Position numbers and translations under genes: made by a program
DNA from: Odiellus spinosus
Taxonomy: Eukaryota; Arthropoda; Arachnida; Opiliones; Phalangiidae
Direction: 5' to 3'
DNA length: 64,000 nucleotides
Assembly: GCA_963920705.1 (NCBI GenBank)
Contig: OY987228.1
Location: 18,298,565-18,362,564 of the forward strand
Notes under the pieces: model-generated
Database searches by the model: none
Told to the model about the DNA's origin: nothing
What the model saw: only the letters and a program-made list of their open reading frames with translations
Shown: one piece after another, positions 52,172-61,497 of the stretch
Layout of the letters: every line of letters starts with the position of its first letter
How positions within the stretch are numbered: the first letter of the stretch is position 1

Positions 52172-52614
52172 AATCGCGATTGGACTGCACGTTGAAGTGT
52201 CCTCATTGTCCGCGCGTCTTCTCCGGGTGCCGTTCCATAGATTGCCTGCGAGATCACCTCTCCTCCGAACACCGGCGGCTCCACCTAGAGGCGGATCAGT
52301 TCTCACCGTCTCTCACGGCGAGAACGCAGCATCCCAGGAGCTCTCTCCTCCCCGCCGCGCTCTCCGCGGCTGCCTCTCCTCGTCCCGAAGCGAATCCGCC
52401 GATCCAGCCTCTTCCAACCAGTCTCTCGGCCGCGGTGACGGCGAGGTCCTCGATCGGAGACGGAGTCCCGGCCACCGAGTTACCCTCTCTGGACGGCGCG
52501 GGACTCTCGACGGTAAGCCGCAATTTCTCTTGCGGCAAGTGCAACGTCGCTTTCGCCAACCGGGATCAGTTGGAAAGACACGAACAAACTCACCAATTCG
52601 TTAGCGGAAATCAG
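52172..52614 (+). CDS. zfh1: zfh1/ZEB coding exon 2 (zinc fingers 1 and 2)
   Basis: Encodes residues 239-386. The acceptor is GGTTCAG (AG at 52170-52171); AA joins the leftover C of exon 1 to make Gln239. The donor is CAG-GTAAGA at 52615. Finger 1 has Cys248, Cys251, His267 and His272 with 15 residues between the second Cys and first His, three more than usual. Finger 2 is a standard C2H2 finger (Cys359, Cys362, His375, His379). Between them lies an 86-residue Pro/Ser/Ala-rich spacer encoded by GC-rich DNA; in vertebrate ZEBs these two fingers are almost contiguous. The exon is open throughout with no convincing internal intron. The fingers belong to the N-terminal DNA-binding cluster. Confidence 0.92.
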
Positions 52615-53484
52615 GTAAGAACGATATTCCTTTTATTATACAAAACGGTCTCGGGAAAGATCCCTACGCGAATAGCCCTAGAATCGCGGGTTCCCCTTCC
52701 CCCTTTCTCATTATCCCCTCGTGGCCATTTCAACGTTTATATTTGTCCGAGTTTGACCGTTATATTTTGCGCTATTTTGTCGTTAAGAATCATCAACGTA
52801 CGCTTCCGCACGTTTTGCTCGTTTTCGCCGTGTTACGTAGTTTGAAACAAACGTCTACCCATACATTGTCGCTTCAAAACTTTTGCGGAGCTATTTTTGC
52901 CAAGTAATAATTTACGTAATTATTTAGTTGTTAAAAATTATCGAATTGTGAAAAATGAAACTTTGATTCGTTTCTAGTTTGATCAATCATATCGAGCCTC
53001 TACCATTATTTCGCTCGTATAAGCTCGATAAAGTTCTCTTTGTTTACTCTTGTTGTTTGCATCTTTCATTTGGTTTTTCTATTGCTCGCGGTTTTGAAAT
53101 TTTTACCATATTCCAAGCTATTGATGCATTAATAATTTCAAGCTCGTGACTTACTATTAACGTGTTCTGGCTTGGGTTGTTCTTCTTTCGCATTTTGTTT
53201 GCCTGTCTGGAAAGAGATTTCTGTTTCCATTGCACGCGGGATTTCTATATTTGTTTGATACTCTCCCGGAGAAAAGACCTGTCCGCTCGCCAACTCGTTC
53301 TTTCCTCCTTTTATCCGGTACTTTTAACCTTCGTTTCTTAACCTTCTCCTCCTTACCTCGTCCTTTCTATATCCTTGGCCTCTTTCTTTCTCTCTCATTC
53401 TGGAACCTTCATCGGTACTCTCTATCCCGGGTCCTTTCTATCCTTTCGACCTCTTGACCCCCCTGAAATACCCCCGCGTCGCAG
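52615..53484 (+). other. zfh1: zfh1 intron 2 (870 bp)
   Basis: Phase 0 intron with donor GTAAGA and acceptor CGTCGCAG. Nothing else recognised inside. A second AG eight bases further in (CCAG at 53490-53493) would remove the first cysteine of finger 3, so the upstream acceptor is preferred. Confidence 0.85.
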
Positions 53485-53751
53485 TCATGCCAGGTCTGCA
53501 ATAAGAGCTTTGCCAACGTCTACCGTCTACAGCGACACATGATCAGTCACGACGAAAGCGCCGTGTTGCGCAAGTTCAAATGTCCGGAGTGCGGGAAGGC
53601 CTTCAAGTTCAAACATCATCTCAAGGAGCACATTCGCATTCACAGCGGAGAGAAGCCCTTCGCCTGCCCCAACTGCCAAAAGAGATTCTCCCATTCCGGA
53701 TCCTATTCGTCTCACATGACCAGCAAGAAGTGCCTAGTCGTCAACCTCAAG
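53485..53751 (+). CDS. zfh1: zfh1/ZEB coding exon 3 (zinc fingers 3, 4, 5)
   Basis: Encodes residues 387-475, phase 0 at both ends. Finger 3 is Cys388/Cys391/His404/His408, with its first cysteine right after the splice junction. Finger 4 is Cys419/Cys422/His435/His439 and is near-identical to the vertebrate ZEB finger ([20 protein letters not shown]). Finger 5 is Cys447/Cys450/His463/Cys469, a C2HC finger with the ZEB signature [12 protein letters not shown] and an SKKC end. The HSGEKP linker joins fingers 4 and 5. In the family this tandem pair reads CACCT-type sites. The donor is AAG-GTAAAT at 53752. Confidence 0.97.
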
Positions 53752-53840
53752 GTAAATATCTTTAATATTATTTCGATAGTATACGGTATTCTACTCGTTC
53801 GCGTTTACCAAATTTAATTTCCACACCCTCCCCTCTATAG
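53752..53840 (+). other. zfh1: zfh1 intron 3 (89 bp)
   Basis: Phase 0 intron with donor GTAAAT and acceptor CCCTCCCCTCTATAG. Reading through it meets a stop within about 20 codons, so retention would truncate the protein after the N-terminal finger cluster. Confidence 0.9.
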
Positions 53841-55597
53841 GTGCGAAAAATTGATCTAAAGTCTAGCAGGGGTCGAGGAACGACGAATAACAACACGGTC
53901 AGTCATCATCTGAATAATGTCCAGCAAAATTCGGCCAACGCGGCTTATCGACCCATAATTCCCAAATATGGTTCTTCGAGCAATTCTACGAATTCTCCCC
54001 ATCACGGAGGTGGTCATTCTGACGTTTCCGGCGCGAACTCTTTGGCCAGTTCCGTCGGTTATTTACCCAACGACAGATTTCCGCTATTCCCCAGTCCTCT
54101 AGACATGGGCCCTACTTCTAGGCATCACCAGTCGTCCAATCAAAACAATGCGCACCATTCTCAGAGTTCGCTGAATTTGGCCGGAGTGCAGGGTTTCAAT
54201 TCCGCCGCAGCCGCGGCCTACAGTTTGAATATCCAAACTCTCTTGGCAAACCATTTTCCGAACGCGTTGGTCCCACCGCCCTATATCCCGTTCGCCGACA
54301 TGTCTAGTTTGTTACAATTACCGCATTTTAACCATTTGTCACTACGAGAAATTTTGGCCTCGGGTAGAGACGTTTCGAGTTTGATCGGCAACCCCGAAGT
54401 CCACCAACACTCCTCTCTTCTCGGTATCGGTAAGAACCGCTCGGCTAACGGCTTAAACGGACCGTCCAAAGAGTTTCAATCTCAACTACCAGGCGGTCGA
54501 CTGTCGCCGCGAAACGTCGAGCGTCCGTCCGAAAGCGCCAGAGACACGGAGTCCGGTGACAAGATAGTCGTGAAAGTCGAACAACCAGAAAACCCTCCGT
54601 CTCCCTCTTTATCGGCCGCTGAGCATCAAGATATGAACGCCGTCAAACGCATCTTGGAAATTGTCGACGCCACCGTCTGTAAGCAACAGAGCGTCAAATC
54701 CGCTAAGAACGGTATCTTACCGGAACTACTAAACGCCCCTTCTATCTTAGCCGCTGGCAAGACTGGCGGCGGCCATATGCTGGGAAATGGAGAAAGCGGC
54801 AACGAGAGCGGCGACGATGAGAAGAAGAACGCCGAAGAGGGCGATAACCGCTGCCGATTTTGTCAGGAGCCCTGTCCGAGCAAAGTAGATCTTCACCAAC
54901 ACGAAAGGTACCTTTGCAAACAAAGGCCCGAGCATTTAGTCGGCTTCGTTAAGGAGCTTTTCGAAACCAAAAGAGAACCTCGAGACGCGGACAAGTTGGG
55001 CAGGAAGTCTCCCGGAAGCGAGGCTAACAGCGCCGGTGAAGATGAAGACGACGAAATTATCTCCAAGGACTACGCCGAATTAAACGCTACGGAAGAGACT
55101 CAACGTTATTTACGAGCGAGATTCTACTCCAATTCTCGACCGAAGAAAGTTGATCTGATGAGAATGGCCCGCGAACTGAATTCTTCTTTCAAAGCCATCC
55201 AGTCTTGGTTCCGTGACGCTAGAGAAAAAGAGCGCGCGGCGAACGCTGGGGAACCTAAGAGTCCCTTACACGTGCCTGTTTACAAACCGTTCGGACCGTT
55301 CAGCTCTTTGACTTTCGGCGATGGCAAAAACAGCCCTCCTTCCTCGCGCTACTCCACTCAAGTACTCTCGCAATCGCCCGGAACCTATCCGGAAATGGGT
55401 TCCGAACAACCGTTAGATCTCTCCGTCAAGAGTAAAAAAGGTTCCAACGTTTATTCTCCGGCTTCTACCTCCACCGTCACTTCGCCCGATTTGATCGACG
55501 GAGAGGCGCTAAATTTAAGCCACAAGTCGTCGCGCATGTCCACGCCTTTTAAAGAATCTTCGGATTCACCCAGAACCGGAGAAAGAGCCCTCAAAAG
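53841..55597 (+). CDS. zfh1: zfh1/ZEB coding exon 4 (central region, C2HC finger, homeodomain, CtBP motifs)
   Basis: Encodes residues 476-1060 and two bases of codon 1061. In order: a Ser/Asn/His-rich low-complexity stretch; a possible SUMO site VKVE (Lys720); a block at 741-758 like ZEB2's QKVLQIVDNTVSRQ; a C2HC finger (Cys813, Cys816, His829, Cys834) ending HQHERYLCK, exactly as in ZEB2; a homeodomain at about 884-943 with Leu16, Phe20, Trp48 (Trp931), Phe49 and Arg53 present but Asp at position 51 where DNA-binding homeodomains have Asn; the CtBP-binding motif PLDLSVK at 999-1005; and a related ALNLSHK at 1031-1037. The homeodomain may act in protein contact more than DNA binding. The donor AAAAG-GTCAGC at 55598 is off consensus, but phase and the next exon support it. 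Confidence 0.93.
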
Positions 55598-55679
55598 GTC
55601 AGCAAAAGTTTCAACCATCGCTAAACTTTGTCTTGAAAGTCGAATTATAATATTTTTATTTCTCCACTCGTTCGTATAG
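55598..55679 (+). other. zfh1: zfh1 intron 4 (82 bp)
   Basis: Phase 2 intron. The donor GTCAGC is weak; the acceptor is CCACTCGTTCGTATAG (AG at 55678-55679). Reading through it reaches a stop (TAG at 55677-55679) after about 27 codons, so splicing is required for the C-terminal fingers. Confidence 0.75.
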
Positions 55680-56199
55680 GGAAGGCGAAAAATTCGGGAA
55701 TGTATCTTCAAATTTTTTATTGAAAGAAGCGGATTCCTTGGCCCAGAGGCTTCAACGGGCCGGGTTCATCACCAATTCCCATCACGCTTCTCCATTGGGC
55801 ATTTACGGGCAACTCTTTGGCCAGACGAATAACAATCACGTCCATTACGGCGGACGAGGCTCAACGTCGCCCAAATTATCCGACAGCGACAGTCACTCGA
55901 CCAACGATTCTTCGTACCAAGAGACTGGGCGCAATGGCGAACGTATCGGACAATTGGCTATCGATTACCAAAACTATCGAACTTTAGGAGTCGGAGGCTT
56001 GCGCGGCCAAGTCGATTTGGCGTACAATTACCACGACGAAATGGACGGCAGACCGCCTTCTTGCAGCGACGCCGCTAGCAGAGAAGGTTCAGAAAGCCCG
56101 GACGAACTCAGGAACGGCAACAAATCTTCAATTTCACCCATTCTCGGAGAATACGATGAGTCATCCGGTGCAAAAAAACTTTACAAGAAAATGTGGAAG
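55680..56199 (+). CDS. zfh1: zfh1/ZEB coding exon 5 (linker to the C-terminal fingers)
   Basis: Encodes the end of codon 1061 (Arg) to residue 1234. No folded domain is recognised. The segment is rich in Ser, Gly, Asn and acidic residues and has many SP sites, as expected of the disordered region ahead of the C-terminal finger cluster. It ends with a basic stretch (KKLYKKMWK). The donor is AAG-GTAAAT at 56200, phase 0. It joins in frame to both neighbours, which is the main evidence that it is coding. Confidence 0.88.
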
Positions 56200-56295
56200 G
56201 TAAATAAAAAATCCTTTAACCGCGATCCAGTTTAATTAAATCCTAAAATTTTAAAGTTATTGGTTCTAATGTCTTTTTCTTTTTGTCCGTTTCAG
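56200..56295 (+). other. zfh1: zfh1 intron 5 (96 bp)
   Basis: Phase 0 intron with donor GTAAAT and a strong acceptor TTTTTGTCCGTTTCAG. Confidence 0.9.
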
Positions 56296-56518
56296 GAAAA
56301 CGACATGGACGAAAGTGGCAGCCCGCTAGAAGATAGTTCGGAAGTGTACGACGGTCAACTTTCGCCTTCTTCCGCCAACGCCAAGAGACGGAAGCTATGG
56401 AAACCGTCTTCCACTCCTGGTAAACCCGAGTCCGAAGAAGGAGCTTACGGTTGCGATCAATGCGACAAAACCTTTAGTAAACAGAGTTCATTGGCCAGAC
56501 ACAAGTACGAACACTCTG
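56296..56518 (+). CDS. zfh1: zfh1/ZEB coding exon 6 (zinc finger 7)
   Basis: Encodes residues 1235-1308 and one base of codon 1309. An acidic stretch is followed by a basic KRRK at 1264-1267, in the place of the PPKKKMRK-type basic patch of vertebrate ZEBs and a likely nuclear-localisation signal. Then comes a C2H2 finger (Cys1287, Cys1290, His1303, His1307), [20 protein letters not shown], very close to the vertebrate YACDLCDK-F-KSSSLLRHK finger. The donor is CTG-GTAAGT at 56519, phase 1. Confidence 0.96.
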
Positions 56519-56636
56519 GTAAGTTCATTTAATCGCCTGTCGATTTTATTCGTATTGAGGATCGGTTCATTCTCCCGGTATTTGTCGCGCTAAACTTCCT
56601 TTATGTAATTTTCCTCGGGGTTTTTGTTTCTACTAG
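56519..56636 (+). other. zfh1: zfh1 intron 6 (118 bp)
   Basis: Phase 1 intron with consensus donor GTAAGT and acceptor TTTTTGTTTCTACTAG. It splits the glycine codon between fingers 7 and 8. Confidence 0.93.
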
Positions 56637-56830
56637 GCCAACGTCCTCACAAGTGCGACGTATGCAACAAGGCCTTTAAGCATAAACACCATTTAACCGA
56701 ACATAAGCGTCTACACAGCGGGGAAAAACCTTTTCAATGCCAAAAATGTATGAAACGATTCTCCCATTCCGGTTCGTATAGCCAACACATGAACCACAGA
56801 TACAGCTATTGCAAGCCTTACCGGGAATGA
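56637..56830 (+). CDS. zfh1: zfh1/ZEB coding exon 7 (zinc fingers 8 and 9, stop)
   Basis: Encodes residues 1309-1372 and the TGA at 56828-56830. Finger 8 is Cys1315/Cys1318/His1331/His1335. Finger 9 begins Cys1343/Cys1346 with His1359, and its last ligand is atypical (His1362 or Cys1367). Both are nearly identical to the vertebrate C-terminal cluster, including [27 protein letters not shown] and NHRYSYCK. The protein stops four residues after this motif, much as in invertebrate family members and unlike ZEB1/ZEB2, which carry a long acidic C-terminal tail. Confidence 0.97.
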
Positions 56831-57192
56831 ACGCGTTATATCCCCCCGAATTTTTCCCCCTTCCCTTTTCAAGAAGAATCTTATTTTCGATTAATCGAAG
56901 AAACATTTCCATTCGATTACGTCCATAATCGATCAAATAATTCGCGATAAAACTCTTACAAAAAAAGTTAAAATACTCTTCGCTAATAGGCCAAAGATGT
57001 TTCTAGGGAAATTCGGGAGTTTTTTTTTTTTTTTTATTTCTCTTAGGACAAAAAAACACGTTGAACATTCGTATTTGTTCTATGAAATTTTTATATATTT
57101 CTGATATATATATATATAAATAACATATATGTGTCTGAACCAAAAAACAAATTTTCACTAAATATATATAAATATATATATAGTGCTCTATA

Positions 57193-57198
57193 AATAAA
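57193..57198 (+). terminator. proximal AATAAA polyadenylation signal candidate
   Basis: AATAAA 363 bp past the stop codon. Use of it would give a short 3' UTR. Confidence 0.3.
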
Positions 57199-58114
57199 GA
57201 GAACAAATTTATTATAACTTAAGGTAAAGAAAAAATTGCCAAATAATAGCGGCCATAATCTTTTGGTTTTTTTTTTCTCCATTTTTCGGTAAGTCTTTTT
57301 ACGTCAAATGTTAATCTTATCCAAAAACAAAAGCCAAAATTCTTTATTATATCGCCAAATATGGTTATTTTTATTAGCTCATCAAATCCTTCACACATGT
57401 TTAAGAAGCAAATTTACTCATGTTTAATCCCCTCCCCTCCCCGTGTCGTAGATTTTTATAAACAAATTTTTTGTTCCTATCTATGCCTATATATTTCTTA
57501 TTATTTTATAAATTATTTTTACATGAAAAGTTTCCTTTGTAAGAAATTATAGCCAAAAACAAGTTCAAGTATTTTGGTTAAAAAAATATGGTTGGAATTT
57601 CGCATTATTTACTCCCCAAAGAAAAAAAAAAACTCTTTAAAAATTCTGGTCATGCATATTTTTAATTCTTTTTAATTTAGTTGCAATTTTTAATTAATCA
57701 TTATCAAATACCGTGAATTCATTTACTTTAACATCAATATATCACTGCATTAGATTGTTTATTTGATCGTCAGACCTAAATCAGCCAATTAAAAGAGTGG
57801 ATGTAGTAAAACAATATTTTTGAGTCTGAGAAATAAGCTGATTGGTTTAATTACTATATTTAAATTTGAATGATTAAAATAGCTCTAATTACACTGATAA
57901 ACATGTCAGATAATTTAATAACCTGCAAGTTTTTATATAATTTAAACATTAAAACAGTAGTTCAAATGATTTCTTGGTAAAAATAGAGACTTCACGAAGC
58001 AGTACGAATAAACAGTGATATGTTCATGTTAGCGTAATTAAATTCATACAAATACCAAAGAATTTCCTTCTCCATTTTTTTTCTCTATCGAATATAGAAC
58101 AACGACAAAAATAG

Positions 58115-58132
58115 ATATATATATATATATAT
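58115..58132. repeat. (AT)9 microsatellite
   Basis: AT dinucleotide run in the probable 3' UTR. Confidence 0.8.
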
Positions 58133-60435
58133 AATAATAGTATAAAATAAGGAAAAATAAACATTTTAAAAGGCAACGAATATTTTAAAAGTTTATTTTA
58201 ACAAATTTTTTAGTTTCGTATCAAATTTAGATGAAAATAATCTTTTTGCTGCTATGATTGGTAAGTTTAAAGCTGTTAAAACGCGTATTATCTTTCGATT
58301 TGAGTATCTGCTAGTCAGAATGTATAATAATGATAAAAAAATCCTCCCCCGCCGCTTCAACTAGTTAAATTAAATTAATAAACTATTTCTAAAGCCCAGT
58401 AAGAAAATTTTCCCAAATCCCAAAATTCCTTCAAACTAAACCAACTAAATGTTCTTCAATTCAATTCTTGATGGTCTGTGATCGAAATTTTTCCATAAAT
58501 TCTAAAAAACCTTAAAAAAAAAACTTAAAAAAAATATTCTTCCACCAAAAATTTCAAAAAAAAACTTTAAAAAATACCAAAAAACTTCAAACCCTTTCCC
58601 CCATTTCCTAAAAAAAACAAAAAACAGGTTTTAAAACAATGAAAAACTTTAAATTAGAGCCGTCTTCCAAAAGAAATTAGCTCTCGTGCCAAAATAATAA
58701 TAATTAGTATAAAATTTTGCCAAGAAAAATGTTAATTTTAAAATTCGCGAATTTGAAATTGATATACTATAGTTGCTGTATTCATTTTAGTCTAAAAACG
58801 TTATATAGGTTTCAGTCAAATCGAACCATAAAAAAACTAAACAAAAAATTGATTACGGTAATTGAAAAATTAAAAATGGTGAAATTTTTTAATAGTCAGG
58901 AAGACTTCGCAAATTGTGCCTATATAAAAATCTCGTAGACTTTTACGATAAAGAAAAAAAACAAAAATCTATATATATACCTGAAACTACTGTGCCATAT
59001 ATTTCGATTTGAAAAACGAATATAAAAATACAATATTGAAAAAGTAAAACGTTGAAAAATTATTCGCTGCTTTTCATTAAAAACGTTCGATATATTTTTT
59101 TTAAATATATATTTTAATTTATCTTCTTTTTACAGTAATCACCTATAAAATGGGTATTTCGTTCTTATATAAGATGCATTTTTATTCTGCTAAATTATCC
59201 TTACAATATAGCCCTTTCTAACAGTGTTTAAGCGGTCTTGGAAGGTCAAAATTAAAATTTTTGGGGTCATCTGTATAGATAAAAAATTTAATTATCTTGA
59301 AAGGTTTATTTGAACGCTGAAGCGCTGTTTAAAATTGATTAGTGTAATCGTAGCTTAAGTAGTAAGATTTTTCTCCGTCGTTTAAATTAAATTAAAATAG
59401 TAATACTATCCAAAATTCGTAATTTAATGATTAATAAAATTAAGTTTAATGTTTAATCCATCATACAGAGATGCCGCTTTCATTATATTATTGTTAGTAG
59501 TTAACTAGCGAATGAATTTACATCTTATATAACCGATTTCTCTTAAAAATTTCTTTCCAAATGTCCGTTTATTCGTTTTAATCGGGATTGGAAAAAGTGT
59601 TTTTAAAATATCCCCGTTATTTCCGCACCAAAAACGGTTAATTTTACATCAAATTACGGCTTCAACAGAGATAATTAAATGTGATGGTGACGTTAACCTC
59701 GCTTTTGTAGCTCAGTAATCTGGTTTTTGCTGCCGTTTTGGGGCCAAAGTAGTCGGCCTATTTTCAAAATGTCTCTTCCTTTTCGAACCCTAGTAAACGG
59801 ACCCTGTGATTGAATAATTGAATACCCATTACTATATCAAAGTTAAAAATACGAATTAAATTTAAATAATACTAAATTATTTCGTTTTTTAAACTAAAAG
59901 CATTTAAATTAACGAATCTCCGGTTTTTATATTATTTTTGCTTTTAATATATGTTGTGCAATAGATATTTTAAACTTTTTTTTTTGCCAGCCAAATACTC
60001 TTTATTTTAATTTTATACTCTATTAATTATTCTCATTTTATAATATAAACTAAAGGTATATAAAATTTGCGCATATTATATATAAGAAAAAAAGAAAAAT
60101 ATTTTTTCTACGCCTTACGTTTCTTGTTCGATTTTTTTTAAAACAATATTTCTTCGTGTATAATATTTTGCGTCAGCATCGAAAAACCAAAAAACAAAAA
60201 AGCCATAAGCTTAACATTTTTTTTGGAATCGTGTAATATAATGAAAAAGAAAGAAAAAAAAAAACAAAAAAAAAAAACTTAAATTTCTTCGGATATATGT
60301 ATAAAAAACCAACAAAAAAACAAAATTTAAAGCCCATTTGAGCGAATCATTGTGCCAAACATTGTAAATATCCATTTTTAAAGGGGGAGAAAAATTTTGA
60401 GATTGATTCGGACGTTAATTGCCGAAAGGATGCAA

Positions 60436-60473
60436 AATAAATAATGAATAAAGATAATAATGGTAAAAATAAA
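60436..60473 (+). terminator. cluster of three AATAAA polyadenylation signals
   Basis: AATAAA at 60436-60441, 60447-60452 and 60468-60473. The clustering just before the sequence changes character to recognisable repeats makes this the best candidate for the distal transcript end. Confidence 0.4.
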
Positions 60474-60779
60474 CACCGAAAAACAAAGAAACAAACAAAA
60501 AATAACATTTAATCATTTGTTAACGTATAATACTACTTTTTGCCACTTGTAAAGCAGCGTGTATTCTGCATTATATATAAAAAATACGATAAACATGGCC
60601 AAATTTGTGAAAAAAAAAAAAATAAAAAATATTGCTTTTTCTATAAAAAAAAAATAATCTGCTTGTTTTTTAGGATATATTTCCGAAGCATTAGCATTTA
60701 TTCCTCCGTAATGTTTTTAGTTTGTTCCAATTAGCCTTCCAAGCTAGTAGGTAATGTAGTCAGTTCTGGATTTCGACAG

Positions 60780-60846
60780 ATTTTCACCATAGCGTCGGTA
60801 AAAGTGTTCCAACTGCAAAGCATCTGTGTCCCCGGAGAAGACCACA
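60780..60846 (-). repeat. dispersed short repeat, family 1, copy 6
   Basis: Reverse orientation. The reverse complement of 60796-60815 is CAGTTGGAACACTTTTACCG, followed by ACGCTATGGTGAAAA and preceded by GATGCTTTG. It lies outside the gene, past the distal polyadenylation cluster. Confidence 0.5.
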
Positions 60847-60920
60847 TCTAGTGCGAGTAATCGTAAACCTTTTTCTGTTTTGAGTAAAATCTCTTCGAAT
60901 TTCCAAGAAATCATTCAAGT

Positions 60921-61078
60921 ACCTAACAAATCTTCAAATCTTTAATCTTCAAATCTTTAAAAATCTTATCAAATCAGGACCAATCTCGACAAATCTTTGA
61001 CAAATATTTTAATCTTTAACAAATCTTCTAATCTTTAACAAATTTTCTAATCATTAGCAAATCTTCTAATCCTTAATA
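60921..61078. repeat. degenerate tandem repeat, about 19-bp unit
   Basis: Repeated words CAAATCTTC, TAATCTTTAA and close variants follow one another seven or eight times with indels. Unit boundaries are loose, so copy number is approximate. Confidence 0.65.
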
Positions 61079-61156
61079 ACTTTTTTTTTTAAATTCTCAC
61101 TTAACTAATCTGATATCTACGTTTGAATAATTCCCGGTCTCCGCTATAGGAACCAT

Positions 61157-61492
61157 CAGAAGCCGATGAAACCCTCCTTTGAAGTCTACTACTCCAATGT
61201 TCCATATAGCGCTCCTCTCTGTATGGGTAAAATTCACAATTTTACGAGTTAGAAGGGGTCGTACTTCATCCCCCCTGTCTACGGAAAATTGGAAATTCTC
61301 TCTCTCCACAAACGACGACGTTTTTGGACGAACTCCAAGGCTGCTAGAGATATTCGCTCGACGAGCTCCCGCTCCGAAAACATCTACCGTTAGGAGGCGT
61401 ACGGATCGCGCCTTTTGAGAATAACCCATACAGAGAGGGGTTGACAAGACCCGGGAGTAATAGACTTCAAAGGAGGGTTTCATCGGCTTCTG
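61157..61492. mobile_element. foldback element with 32-bp perfect inverted repeats
   Basis: The 32 bases at 61157-61188 are the exact reverse complement of 61461-61492 (ends CAGAAGCCGATG and CATCGGCTTCTG). A second perfect pair lies further in: CCTCTCTGTATGGGT at 61214-61228 and its complement at 61424-61438. The arms are about 70 bp each with a roughly 195-bp loop. A 139-codon frame on the reverse strand spans the element and carries related peptides at its two ends; that follows from the symmetry and is not evidence of a gene. The element is either a foldback/MITE insertion or a source of a long hairpin RNA. Confidence 0.8.
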
Positions 61493-61497
61493 GAACC

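Larger units (their letters stand above)
7540..60473 (+). other. zfh1: zfh1/ZEB gene, whole transcription unit as far as visible
   Basis: Gene-level entry joining the seven coding exons listed separately. Summed coding length is 4,119 nt (1,372 aa plus stop), and intron phases 1, 0, 0, 2, 0, 1 all keep the frame. Domain order is five N-terminal fingers, a central C2HC finger, a homeodomain, CtBP motifs and three C-terminal fingers, which is diagnostic of the Zfh1/ZEB family. These are nuclear transcription factors that bind CACCT-type E-boxes with both finger clusters and usually repress by recruiting CtBP. In flies Zfh1 acts in mesoderm, motor neurons, gonad stem cells and blood; vertebrate ZEBs drive epithelial-mesenchymal transition and neural crest programmes. 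The protein is longer than human ZEB1 or ZEB2 (about 1,100-1,200 aa). The 5' limit is uncertain because an upstream exon may be missing. The 3' limit is set by a cluster of AATAAA signals. Confidence 0.9.
56831..60473 (+). other. zfh1: probable zfh1 3' UTR (AU-rich)
   Basis: Base composition falls sharply to AT-rich right after the stop codon and no coding frame follows. AATAAA signals at 57193-57198 and 58156-58161 and a cluster at 60436-60473 allow UTRs of about 0.4, 1.3 and 3.6 kb. A Pumilio-type word TGTAAATA lies at 60363-60370. I looked for the miR-8/miR-200 seed match CAGTATT, important in fly and vertebrate members, and saw none by eye. The true end needs transcript data. Confidence 0.5.

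Noticed and set aside
52180-52845. A separate 221-codon gene starting at 52180
   Set aside because: It is exon 2 of zfh1 read through its GTAAGA donor; the sequence past 52614 loses coding character.
53490-53493. Alternative acceptor CCAG for exon 3
   Set aside because: It would remove the first cysteine of finger 3 and break the phase match with exon 2.
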